Origin: Byssothecium circinans
Lineage: Eukaryota; Ascomycota; Dothideomycetes; Pleosporales; Massarinaceae
DNA length: 64,000 nt
Assembly: GCA_010015675.1 (NCBI GenBank)
Contig: ML976983.1
Coordinates: 1,109,442-1,173,441 of the forward strand
Reading direction: 5' to 3'
Shown piece by piece: positions 56,459-64,000 of this stretch (positions within the stretch are counted from its first letter, which is position 1; every line of letters begins with the position of its first letter). The notes beneath the pieces were generated by a model. It was not told the origin of the DNA and did not search any database. It saw only the letters and a list, made by a program, of their open reading frames with translations. The translations under genes and the position numbers were made by a program.

Positions 56459-57310
56459 ATGCACAATTCATATTCCAACAAACCATTCTTGCTCTTCTTC
56501 CTCTCGGCCCTTCTTCTAGCGCGTTTCACCGCTGCTCAGATCGGCACAGTCACCCAAGAAGTTACCACCGTCTCGGGCTTCAATCTCCAGAAACCATGCG
56601 CACAATCCTGCTTCGTCGCCACCGGCTTCTGTCCCAACGACTTGCTCGGCAGCAAAATTGGCTGTATAGAACGCGCCGGCTGCAGTGATACGAACTGGCA
56701 AGCCTCAAACGACTGCTACTGCCGCACCGATCTCCAAAAAGCCGCTCAATCCCATCTCACCAGCTGCGTGAAGGCAAAGTGTACGGCAGGCGACCCAAAG
56801 ATCGACGGGAGTTCGGCGGGAAGCATCTATGAGCAATACTGTCGAGAGAAAGGGTACTCAATAGCCGCGCCCGCAACAGTTCAAGCCAGCGCTACGAGTG
56901 GTAGCGGGAGTGGGGGGACAGCGAGAGCGGGTAGCGGACCTGCTGCAACGGGTGACAGCACAACAGCCCAAACGACACCCCAGGACGAGACCAAGAAGCC
57001 CATGAGTATTTCAACAATCATTGGCATTGTGGTCGGGAGCCTCGTTGGACTTACGTTCCTCGCCATCACGTTGAGGATAGTGTTCAAATGGTTCGGGTGC
57101 TTCTCAGGCAGACCGAGTGGAGGGAATCCGCCAGTCCAACCGCAACAGCCTCTGCCATACAACCCGCCGGCATTTTATCCAAGGGACATGTATCCCGAGC
57201 AGCCGTATTGGCAACAGAAGCCCTTGGGTACCGAGTCTGACGTCGGTCCTGAAGATTCTGTTAGTGTGGTCAGGTGCGAGGGGACTTTGGTGAGCGATGT
57301 GCGACATTGA
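56459..57310 (+). CDS. CFEM-like cysteine-rich single-pass membrane protein, 283 aa
   Basis: Intronless, ATG 56459 (MHNSYSNKPFLL). A signal peptide ends near TAAQIG (residue 26). About 110 residues follow with ten cysteines in a CFEM-like order (PCAQSCF, GFC, IGC, AGC, NDCYC, TSC, AKC, YC). A Ser/Gly/Thr-rich stalk leads to one membrane helix (STIIGIVVGSLVGLTFLAITL) and a short Pro/Gln/Tyr-rich cytosolic tail. CFEM proteins sit at the surface of fungi and some bind haem or act in host contact or sensing. Spacing deviates from the strict eight-cysteine model, so this is a CFEM-like call only. Confidence 0.7.
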   Translation: MHNSYSNKPFLLFFLSALLLARFTAAQIGTVTQEVTTVSGFNLQKPCAQSCFVATGFCPNDLLGSKIGCIERAGCSDTNWQASNDCYCRTDLQKAAQSHLTSCVKAKCTAGDPKIDGSSAGSIYEQYCREKGYSIAAPATVQASATSGSGSGGTARAGSGPAATGDSTTAQTTPQDETKKPMSISTIIGIVVGSLVGLTFLAITLRIVFKWFGCFSGRPSGGNPPVQPQQPLPYNPPAFYPRDMYPEQPYWQQKPLGTESDVGPEDSVSVVRCEGTLVSDVRH

Positions 57311-57464
57311 TACGCATTGTGAAAATGAAGTTAGGACTACGGAGTAAGGAGTATATGGAGCTGGAAGTGTTGGGATGGATATTTGTGGTGTTTATGGGTA
57401 TATGCGCGAACGGGTTGATGTACTGTACATTACGAAGAGAATCTTTCCTAGGTTGGCTATAAAG

Positions 57465-59390
57465 TCACGTCTTCCTCAGAATCGCAAGGCACTTCCTCGC
57501 CTGATCCTCATACTGGCCCATATCTAAATGCCCAAAGTGTCTCAGCTCATCTAGTTTTTGCCCCAACATCACCTCAGCGACTTCCACTCTTTCGACACCG
57601 GCCTTCTCTACGTAGACCTTCCAAGCGCTCGTACATGCCAGGAAGAACTCCGCTTGGGCCAGAAGGCATTCATCTTCTGTCATGCGCGCATTATCCACCA
57701 TCTTTTCAGCGTACTCACGCGCTTGATTCGCGTGTTGTCTGCTCTCTGTGGTTCTCTTTGTCTTTGTTGCCCGGTGGCTGAGCGCAAGTGAGGTTTCCAT
57801 GAGCTTTTGACAAAGCCGGGAAACTTCCTTTGGAGGCGTGTTAGGGTCGTTTTTGAGATAGGATAGTGCCGTTGTGAACGAAGTGAGGGCGGATTGGAGA
57901 GCGGGTGGGGAGTTTGGGGATTTGCGGAGGTAGGATTTCCCGAGTGCGATTAGCTCTACTGGAATGGCTTATTAGGTCGTATTCGGTGCTGATAGAAGTG
58001 GAGGACTCACAGATCTCGGGTGATGTTGCTTTGTATTGATGAGGGGTGTTTAATGCTTCCTTGAGCCTCACTTGCTTCTTCAATTTGTCTGTGAACTCCA
58101 CGGTCGGTTCGTCTGTGCACTAGTCATCAGCGCTGCATTGTGAGAATAAAAATTTGACTAAAGTAGAAGAAAAAAAGGTCTACATACACTCCTTCATCCT
58201 CAGATTCTCAACACAACTCCTCACTTCCCCGATAGTCCCCCTCTTCTGTAGATACGTCGCCGTCGCCGCACTAAGTAGATCTTGCTCCTCAAACTCCGCC
58301 AACTTCACCCCGTCAAGCCCATGATCTACATTAAACCTAAATGCTCGTCCCTTATCCACATGCTCTCTCCACCGCCCCTGCCACGTCTGATTCGTTTTCT
58401 CTGTCTCTGTCGCTTCTTTCCTGAGCGTCTCAATTAGGCCTTTCATACCCTTGTCGCTTACGCTTCGGATCCCTTGGTGTCCGGTGCCGATGGAGATGAA
58501 GCATTTGACCAGTGGTTGCAAGTTGCCGGTTTCTTCGCACCAAAGATCTGTCGCTTCTTCTTCGAGTTCGAGACAGGGGTTGTTGGCCCCAATGGCTCCG
58601 TCTATAAAGTGGGAGGAGTTGATGGAGGCAGGCGAGAAGTAGGTAGGTGCTGCAGAGGTAGCGAGAGCGGCTTCGAGAATAGTTGGGGAGAAGGAAGTTG
58701 ATGAGGAGGGGGTGCGGTAGCTGCGGAGACGGGTCGTGACGTTCGTTTTCTGGAACTTCGTGCAGACGAAACTGGTAGTTGAGTGAGCTTAAGAACTATG
58801 ATATACGTGTGAGCGAGATGCTACTGACACTTTGCACTTTCCTCTCTGCCCATTGTCAAGCTTCTCGTCCACGGAAATAGCTCGTCGTTGGAGCAACTGC
58901 TTGATTGCGTTCTCTAGTGTTTCTGACGAGAAGCGAGGTTTAACTACACCAAGCATACTGACGATTGAACGGTTTTCTTTCTTCTCGAAAATTTGCTTCA
59001 TTAGCCTGGTATATGCGTCGATGCATTCTTCAACGGTCATTTCAAGGCGTCCGAGCATGATGGCGATTAGTCTATCTTAGTATTAGCCTTCTTGTTCCTT
59101 GGACTAGAAGTGAAATTAGAGTATTTTTACCCTCCAGTGCTCGTTCCGCCGATCAAATCGAAGATCTCGCACGGTTTCCTTTCGCGAAGTCCATGCTCTT
59201 CGCGCATGTAGTTCAGCCGGTTCATGATGCCCTGGAGGATGTAAAGCGTGGATAATCCGCGCACACCTCCTCCATCTAGAGAGAGTAGGCAGTATCCGGT
59301 GTTATCAAGGGTTTGCGTTATTCCGGTCTGTGACCGTGAAGGAACTGCGGTCACCTCACTATTCTCGTCGATACCGGGAAGCGATGTCAT
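57465..59390 (-). CDS. patatin-like phospholipase, 560 aa
   Basis: Five exons are fully in frame: 59131-59390, 58829-59071, 58188-58771, 58011-58112 and 57465-57958, from MTSLPGIDEN. The patatin fold is complete: oxyanion loop SLDGGGVRGLS (residues 37-47), nucleophile GGTSTGG with Ser84, and the catalytic Asp in IDGAIGANNP at about residue 225. After the domain come about 250 helical residues with TPR-like character (YLRKSPNSPPALQSALTSF, LAQAEFFLACTSAWKVYVE). Patatins hydrolyse acyl esters of membrane lipids. In fungi they often occur fused to or near NLR-type genes. No signal peptide. All catalytic residues are present, so activity is expected. Confidence 0.92.
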
Positions 59391-59653
59391 GATGAACAGA
59401 TGTGGGTACGATTAACAAAACAACGAGTAGAGATGCGATCGCGTTCCAGTTGTTGGATTTCGCGGGCATACATGAGTTCCACATGGAGATAGCCGCCCAA
59501 TGGGGCTATGCTGAACCTGTGGTGTTTCCGGTGGAGAGGTCCACCCCGTATCCGTTACGAGGCTGCAGCCACGGCCAATTTCTTTCCCATACACCGCCAA
59601 GCCGGTCAGGAGAATCTTTTCTTTTCTTGTCCTCCTGTGCATATGTCCGTGCT

Positions 59654-60413
59654 TTATCTGAGCGTCTTGAACACGGTCAGTTGACCCGATGATGCCGTAG
59701 TCGAAGCGAGAGCCCAGCCAATCCACGGTTCCCACTCTTCACCCAACTTTTTCACTTTTGCAGTCTTCATGCTTCCCTCGACCCCATCAAGGTACCAACG
59801 AAAAGCAGGGTCGATTTTGTTGAACAATGCGATGAAATGCGCGAGGATTACAACGCTTCGGATTTGCGCTGATGCATCAGTTCCACGAACTCGTTCGAGA
59901 TATTACCCGGCCAGATATACAGAGTAGCTGTGGGTTCCAAGGTCATACAAGGCGCGTACGGCAACGCGGAATCACTTCTCAACTCGTCCAATGCCGCACG
60001 GCATATTCCCAAATCCTCGACATCCTTGGGTGTTGACGCTATCGAAGGCTGCAGCAAGACAAGCCTTTCATGATATCTATCCATCTTTGCCTAAGGAGCT
60101 CTACCAGACCCCTGGGTGCATGGGGCCAGTGCGGCCCTGCATCTTGAGGACTTGGAATCAGACCACTGGGCGCCTCAATCCAATCAGATTGCGCGAGCAA
60201 GCACACGGACGGAATGATGGTAAGGCTGAAGCCTCAGATTGTGCCGCACGACGACGAAGCGCTTGGGATCGAGAGGGCTGAAGACTTGCGAGATGCAGGG
60301 AGCTTATTGCAAGCAAGCCATGCATCAAGAATGGACGACAGGGCGCCATGTGGGGTCCATGGTCTCCGAGCTGAGATAATGCGGCGTAAGGCTGGCGTCT
60401 AAGTACGATAGCG
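59654..60413 (-). pseudogene. fungal-type transcription factor domain, decayed and partial
   Basis: Segments typical of the C-terminal domain of Zn2Cys6 regulators of the Upc2-like group appear on the minus strand: FLMHGLLAISSLHLAS, LPYAPCMTLEPTATLYIWPG, then VVILAHFIALFNKIDPAFRWYLDG and EEWEPWIGWAL. They lie in different frames, with a one-base shift near 59849 and another break near 60165. No Zn2Cys6 finger or start is found upstream. It is best read as a truncated, frameshifted relic, although a missed intron could explain one of the breaks. Confidence 0.6.
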
Positions 60414-60895
60414 GGCGGTCTTGGGTGTTGCTATGTTATGATTCGATATCATCGATAAACGCTGTAATGTGGTGCGTTGTTGCCCAATTAGACAGCCCCT
60501 GCATCTCGGTTTGCTTTCGTCGCACTGGTATAAGCATCTAGATCTTGCCCTATGAACTAGATGCTACTGACCCTGGCGCGGCGCCTTCGGCATTGAGGAC
60601 ACCCACATCTGGTCTTGTGGTGATAGCGTTTCATTTAGTAAGACAGAGAGACGCAGCACGCAAATATCCACTCTCTTGGAATGCTACACTGTTGCAGAAA
60701 TGCGAGTAAAGTAATCGAAGGATACAAAAAAACTGCTCAAGAATGCGAAGAGTCCATCGTGAAATTTGTTTTGAGAAAGCCAGCACCCCTGCTTGGGAGG
60801 ATTTTTGGTGTTGGGTTGTTCATACGCATTTCTTATTGGCTCAATCATTATCCCTGTTCATTATGTCATCAAGACCATCCAGATGAAGACATTAA
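60414..60895. other. left flank of the transposon
   Basis: AT-rich, with no gene supported. A 74-codon frame (60681-60905) runs to the element boundary and has no domain. Confidence 0.4.
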
Positions 60896-60925
60896 GCTAA
60901 GCTAGCTGACGGGGTTCCGGGACAC
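60896..60925 (+). repeat. left terminal inverted repeat
   Basis: Perfect 30-bp partner of 62641-62670. A second copy of GGGGTTCCGGGACAC lies at 60928-60942, a 17-bp tandem step. The right end has only one copy, followed inward by similar subterminal bases. Confidence 0.9.
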
Positions 60926-60994
60926 CCGGGGTTCCGGGACACTGCTTAGAAATTGGCCACCCCTCAGAAAATCAATGTAATTGCCTCAACCTAG

Positions 60995-62581
60995 TTACAA
61001 TTGCCACTCTGTACACATAGACTGAAGCGTTTGAGCTGCTGTTTCAGCTGCTCTTCTTTCTGCAGCCTTTTCCTCAGCATCAATATCACGCTGTGCCTCA
61101 AGAAGCTGTGAGGCCCGTACAGCAATCATGATTGTATCCACATCTGCAAAGCGTTGATTTGGGTCTATACGAATCCTCTTCTGTGGCTGCTGAGGCTTAA
61201 GAGCCTCAAGTTGACTGTGAAGTCTTTTGTTCTCTGTTTCTAGCTGCGCTGCGCGTATATTTGCTGCTGCAATTGCCTTCCCTGCTTTTTGAAAGAGCTG
61301 GTGGGTCTTGCGGCTAACACTCTCCTTCCTGTGAAGCTCTCTCTGAGCTACAAAGAGATCACGAGGGCCGCGGGGGGTAGAGAGATAGCTCTTAGCAGGT
61401 TGAGGTTGATTCTGACGAGGTGGCGTAACAGGCCTTTGAGCTACTTGAGACGAGTTGACTACCCGCTCAATATTCAATGGACAGATGCCTGCAGCAGCCC
61501 ATCCAGCTCGTACAACTCTCTCGGTAATTGCTTTCTCTCTAGCTGTATGGTAGGCCGTGATAAAGCGTTCCTTTTTAACAGGTGCTGCGTCGTCAAGGTA
61601 GGATAGCTCTTGAATCTGGTGTCGATAGAATCTCTTTACTACTGAGAAAACTGAGAGGTCTAGAGGCTGTAGGACGTGCGAGGAATGAGGAGGTAGGAAT
61701 AGAAGCTGGACTCTATTCTGCTTGCAGAGCCATAGGAATTCTAGGCTAATGTGGCTGCCGTGACCATCTAAAATCAACATCCTCCAACGATCACGTGAGG
61801 GAGCTGTATTAGGTAGAAATACACGCTGTAGCCACTCAGTCCCTATTGCATTAGATGTCCAGCCGTTCTGTGAGGTTGCGTAAAGCCAGTCTGGAACTGC
61901 CGCAGGAAACCAAGTAGTCTGCAGGCTCTGGCCCTTGAATATCACTGCGCAGCGTAGTTTCTTCCCTGTAGCTGATACGCACTCGATTATCGACGCCCAC
62001 TCGCGATTCTCTGGGGACTGCTTGTAAGCCTTCTTTTTCTGGCTCTCTGCGAGTACTCTAGTGTTTGCACATACACCTAGAGCCTTCCCAGTCTCATCCA
62101 TATTCCACGTATCCTCAGCCTGTATCCCTAGCTCTACGCGAAGCCTCTCGTAGAGCTGAAGAAACTCGCGTATCTGCTCTTGTGTTGCTCCCTCAGCCCG
62201 CGCAGCCTCTATCTTTCTACCCACAATAGATGCGACGCGTGGGTTGCGCTTTAGAAAGCAGGATATCCAATGCTTGCCCACAGGATTGTTGTCCCCATTC
62301 ATCCTTAGGATTCGATTCGCCATTTCTCGCGCGCGCGCGTGGGAGGGAGGAAAAGCGCGTGCGTCTTCTTCGAGGATCCATTGTACGAGAAACTCCTCTT
62401 GTTGTGGAGTTAATCTCTGTTGGTATACGTGGCTAGTTTGGCTGCTCTGTCTGCCGTGCAGATACGCGGAGAATGTAGATCGAGGGATGTTGTACGCCTT
62501 CGCTGCAGCTCTTTGACTGGAAAAAACACCAGCATTAAGATCTCGAATAGCTGCTTGTATAGCTGCTTCACGATTGTCCAT
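60995..62581 (-). CDS. Fot1/pogo transposase (CENP-B HTH and DDE-1), 528 aa
   Basis: Intronless, ATG 62581 (MDNREAAIQAAIRDL). An N-terminal psq/CENP-B helix-turn-helix (SQRAAAKAYNIPRSTFSAYL) and a second HTH (FLVQWILEEDARAFPPSHAR, NRILRMNG, VGKHWISCFLKRNP) bind the ends. The DDE catalytic domain has WNMDETGKAL, MLILDGHGSHIS and HVLQPLDLSVFSVVKRFY, giving the Asp triad. The C-terminus is a coiled-coil region (AAQLETENKRLHSQLEALK, AEEKAAERRAAETAAQ). No stop or frameshift, full family length: possibly active, or a recent arrival that escaped RIP. Confidence 0.95.
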   Translation of the reverse strand: MDNREAAIQAAIRDLNAGVFSSQRAAAKAYNIPRSTFSAYLHGRQSSQTSHVYQQRLTPQQEEFLVQWILEEDARAFPPSHARAREMANRILRMNGDNNPVGKHWISCFLKRNPRVASIVGRKIEAARAEGATQEQIREFLQLYERLRVELGIQAEDTWNMDETGKALGVCANTRVLAESQKKKAYKQSPENREWASIIECVSATGKKLRCAVIFKGQSLQTTWFPAAVPDWLYATSQNGWTSNAIGTEWLQRVFLPNTAPSRDRWRMLILDGHGSHISLEFLWLCKQNRVQLLFLPPHSSHVLQPLDLSVFSVVKRFYRHQIQELSYLDDAAPVKKERFITAYHTAREKAITERVVRAGWAAAGICPLNIERVVNSSQVAQRPVTPPRQNQPQPAKSYLSTPRGPRDLFVAQRELHRKESVSRKTHQLFQKAGKAIAAANIRAAQLETENKRLHSQLEALKPQQPQKRIRIDPNQRFADVDTIMIAVRASQLLEAQRDIDAEEKAAERRAAETAAQTLQSMCTEWQL

Positions 62582-62640
62582 TTTTAGTGGCTGGGTGTTG
62601 AGAAATCACAAAAGTTGAGATGAGAGTTGATTTCTGAGCA

Positions 62641-62670
62641 GTGTCCCGGAACCCCGTCAGCTAGCTTAGC
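62641..62670 (-). repeat. right terminal inverted repeat
   Basis: Exact reverse complement of the left 30-mer. The host sequence resumes with CTATATAG and leads within 175 bases into the second, mutated transposase. Confidence 0.9.
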
Positions 62671-62843
62671 CTATATAGATTCCGGCCACTACCGTGGCCG
62701 TGCGCGCAGCGACCCACGTCGCGCAACGATCCACGAACAACATGCTCACCACTTCAAAGATGAGGTTATTAAGCCACCCACAATAGCTATTATCACGAGA
62801 TCTTTTAGTGGAGTAATAAAGTAACGCTTGCGATCAATTTGTA

Positions 62844-64000
62844 CTATTTATATTTGCGCGGAAGGTTGATAGTACGGCCACGAGAGTTGACTTTAGGTGG
62901 AGCAGCTGGTGTAGCTTCTGGGGACGCCGCGACAGCTGTAGAGCCGCCACTGCGTCTCTGGCGCTTATGCTTTGATGGAGGAGGACCTGAAGTTTTGCGC
63001 TTACCCTTTTGGGCAGTTTAAGATGCTCTCTTGGTGTTTTGGGCTTCGATTCGAGCAGCGCGCGCGGCCTCTTTCTCGGCCTTCTCCCTCTCCCTCACCA
63101 CCTTGGCTGCCTCTCTCGCCACACGTCTCTCCTGAGCCTGCTGCTCTCTATAGAGCTTGGCAGCAGCAGCGAGCTCCTTCCTGTTAGCCTTTGCAAGCTG
63201 CTCCTCATGCTCCTCTCTCTGCTTTACTGTCTCTTGTGCTCGTGCCTCTCTGATCTTGCGCGGAGACCAGAAGACAGCTCCTCCATGATACTCCTCTCGC
63301 TGCTGCAAGTCAAGAGGTTTGCCACGCTTCTTATGCTTCTCCTTAGCAGTAAGCGCCTCTCTTAGCCCGTCGTTCTCATGGTATAGTAGCTCGTTTTGGA
63401 CCTAGAGTTGGTGGAGAGAGAGACTCAGCTACTTTAACTCCTTTGCGCCTTTATCCTTTATGGCAGAGCGTATGAGACGGTCCATCTGACGCCAGTCGCT
63501 CTCCTTGAGAGCTGAAGGACCTGCTTTATCTTCATCCTACTCCTTAGACTCCTCCTGGGTGAAGCGTTTAAGTATAACCTCTGGGTCCATAGGCCATATA
63601 CTAGTAGCTTCAAACGACTTAAGGATAGTCTCTGTCTTAAAGGAGGACTCCCACGCTCTCTAGAATAGTGGGAAGAAGTCTCCCTTCTTAACTAGTACTA
63701 GCCCTTGGCTCCTTTGGAGGTAGGTGGAGAGCTCCTTAGAGTAGGTGGTGGAGAGAGGTTTAAACAGGACTACGTTGAGAGGTTAAAGCGTATGGGTGGA
63801 GTGAGGGGGAAACACAGCTAGGAGTATACGATGGGAGTCGCAGTAGTTGATAAAATCTTGCGTTAAGTGGCTCCTATGGCCGTCAAGGATAAGGAGTCGC
63901 CATGCTCGTCGCGCTTTCTACTTTGTGCAGCGATCAAAGACCTGTTTAAGCCATGCTAACCCAACGTCGTTATTACTCCAACCTGAGGGAGATGAAGCCA
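62844..64000 (-). pseudogene. second DDE transposase, RIP-like decay, cut by window edge
   Basis: One minus-strand frame can be followed from the right edge to a stop at 62844, interrupted by several TAG/TAA codons. Seen: WRLLILDGHRSHLTQDFINYC (second catalytic Asp), then FPPHSTHTL followed by a stop and PLNVV, where active relatives have LQPLD. So the third catalytic Asp reads Asn and the Gln reads stop. Further on are a coiled-coil stretch (REEHEEQLAKANRKELAAAAK) and a basic tail (SKHKRQRRSGG) ending NLPRKYK. The C-to-T and G-to-A direction of these changes fits repeat-induced point mutation. The N-terminus is outside the window. Confidence 0.82.

Larger units (their letters stand above)
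60896..62670. mobile_element. Fot1/pogo-type DNA transposon, apparently intact, 1775 bp
   Basis: The ends are identical inverted 30-mers: 60896-60925 reads GCTAAGCTAGCTGACGGGGT followed by TCCGGGACAC, and 62641-62670 is its exact reverse complement. TA dinucleotides inside the palindromic GCTA/TAGC borders could be the TA target duplication, which would put the true ends a few bases inward. The element contains one uninterrupted transposase gene. Size, single gene and short TIRs fit Fot1/Pot2-like elements of the Tc1/mariner superfamily. Confidence 0.92.

Noticed and set aside
1..64000. tRNA and rRNA genes
   Set aside because: I looked for T-arm GGTTCGAATC-like boxes with paired arms and found none that folds convincingly by eye. 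A tRNAscan-SE run would settle this.

Overview
The window is nuclear DNA of a filamentous ascomycete (Pezizomycotina). This follows from short 45-120 nt GT-AG introns with CTAAC-like branch sites, monocistronic genes on both strands, and fungal gene families: an Ima1-type nuclear membrane protein, a DUF7708-NACHT STAND protein, CFEM-like and CorA-like proteins, and Fot1/pogo transposons. The hypothetical proteins look most like those of Dothideomycetes, but the sequence alone does not fix the class. No tRNA, rRNA or CRISPR array was recognised. All splice models are mine: I read the junctions and checked that the exon sums keep frame.

Layout: 1-5.4 kb is gene-poor. It holds two related minus-strand hypothetical genes, a small interrupted ORF and a 14-bp minisatellite containing a 50-N assembly gap. 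From 5.4 to 35.2 kb lies a compact conserved core: a four-helix membrane protein, polysaccharide deacetylase, Grx5, cytochrome c peroxidase, an F-box protein, an MFS permease, ribosomal protein uS12 (RPS23), Ima1, mitochondrial uL24m, ALG14, an APH-like kinase, eIF2B-beta (GCD7) and the Nem1 phosphatase. Several are divergent pairs with short shared promoters (Ima1/uL24m, a hypothetical/RPS23, GCD7/Nem1).

From 36 to 64 kb the content changes to accessory genes and decay: a DUF7708-NACHT protein; a RelA/SpoT synthetase fused to ankyrin repeats, divergent from a CorA-like membrane protein; a decayed protein kinase; a decayed short-chain dehydrogenase; a second CorA-like gene followed by an intact relative of the kinase; a CFEM-like membrane protein; a patatin-like phospholipase; a decayed fungal transcription-factor domain; an apparently intact Fot1/pogo transposon; and, at the right edge, a stop-riddled transposase that looks RIP-mutated.

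The most unusual observations are the RelA/SpoT-ankyrin protein sharing a 401-bp promoter with a CorA-like membrane protein, and the repetition of a CorA-like/kinase pair (one kinase dead, one alive) about 6.5 kb apart. STAND proteins and patatins are known parts of fungal self/non-self and stress signalling. I infer, but cannot show, that this half of the window is a signalling or immunity-type island bordered by transposons.
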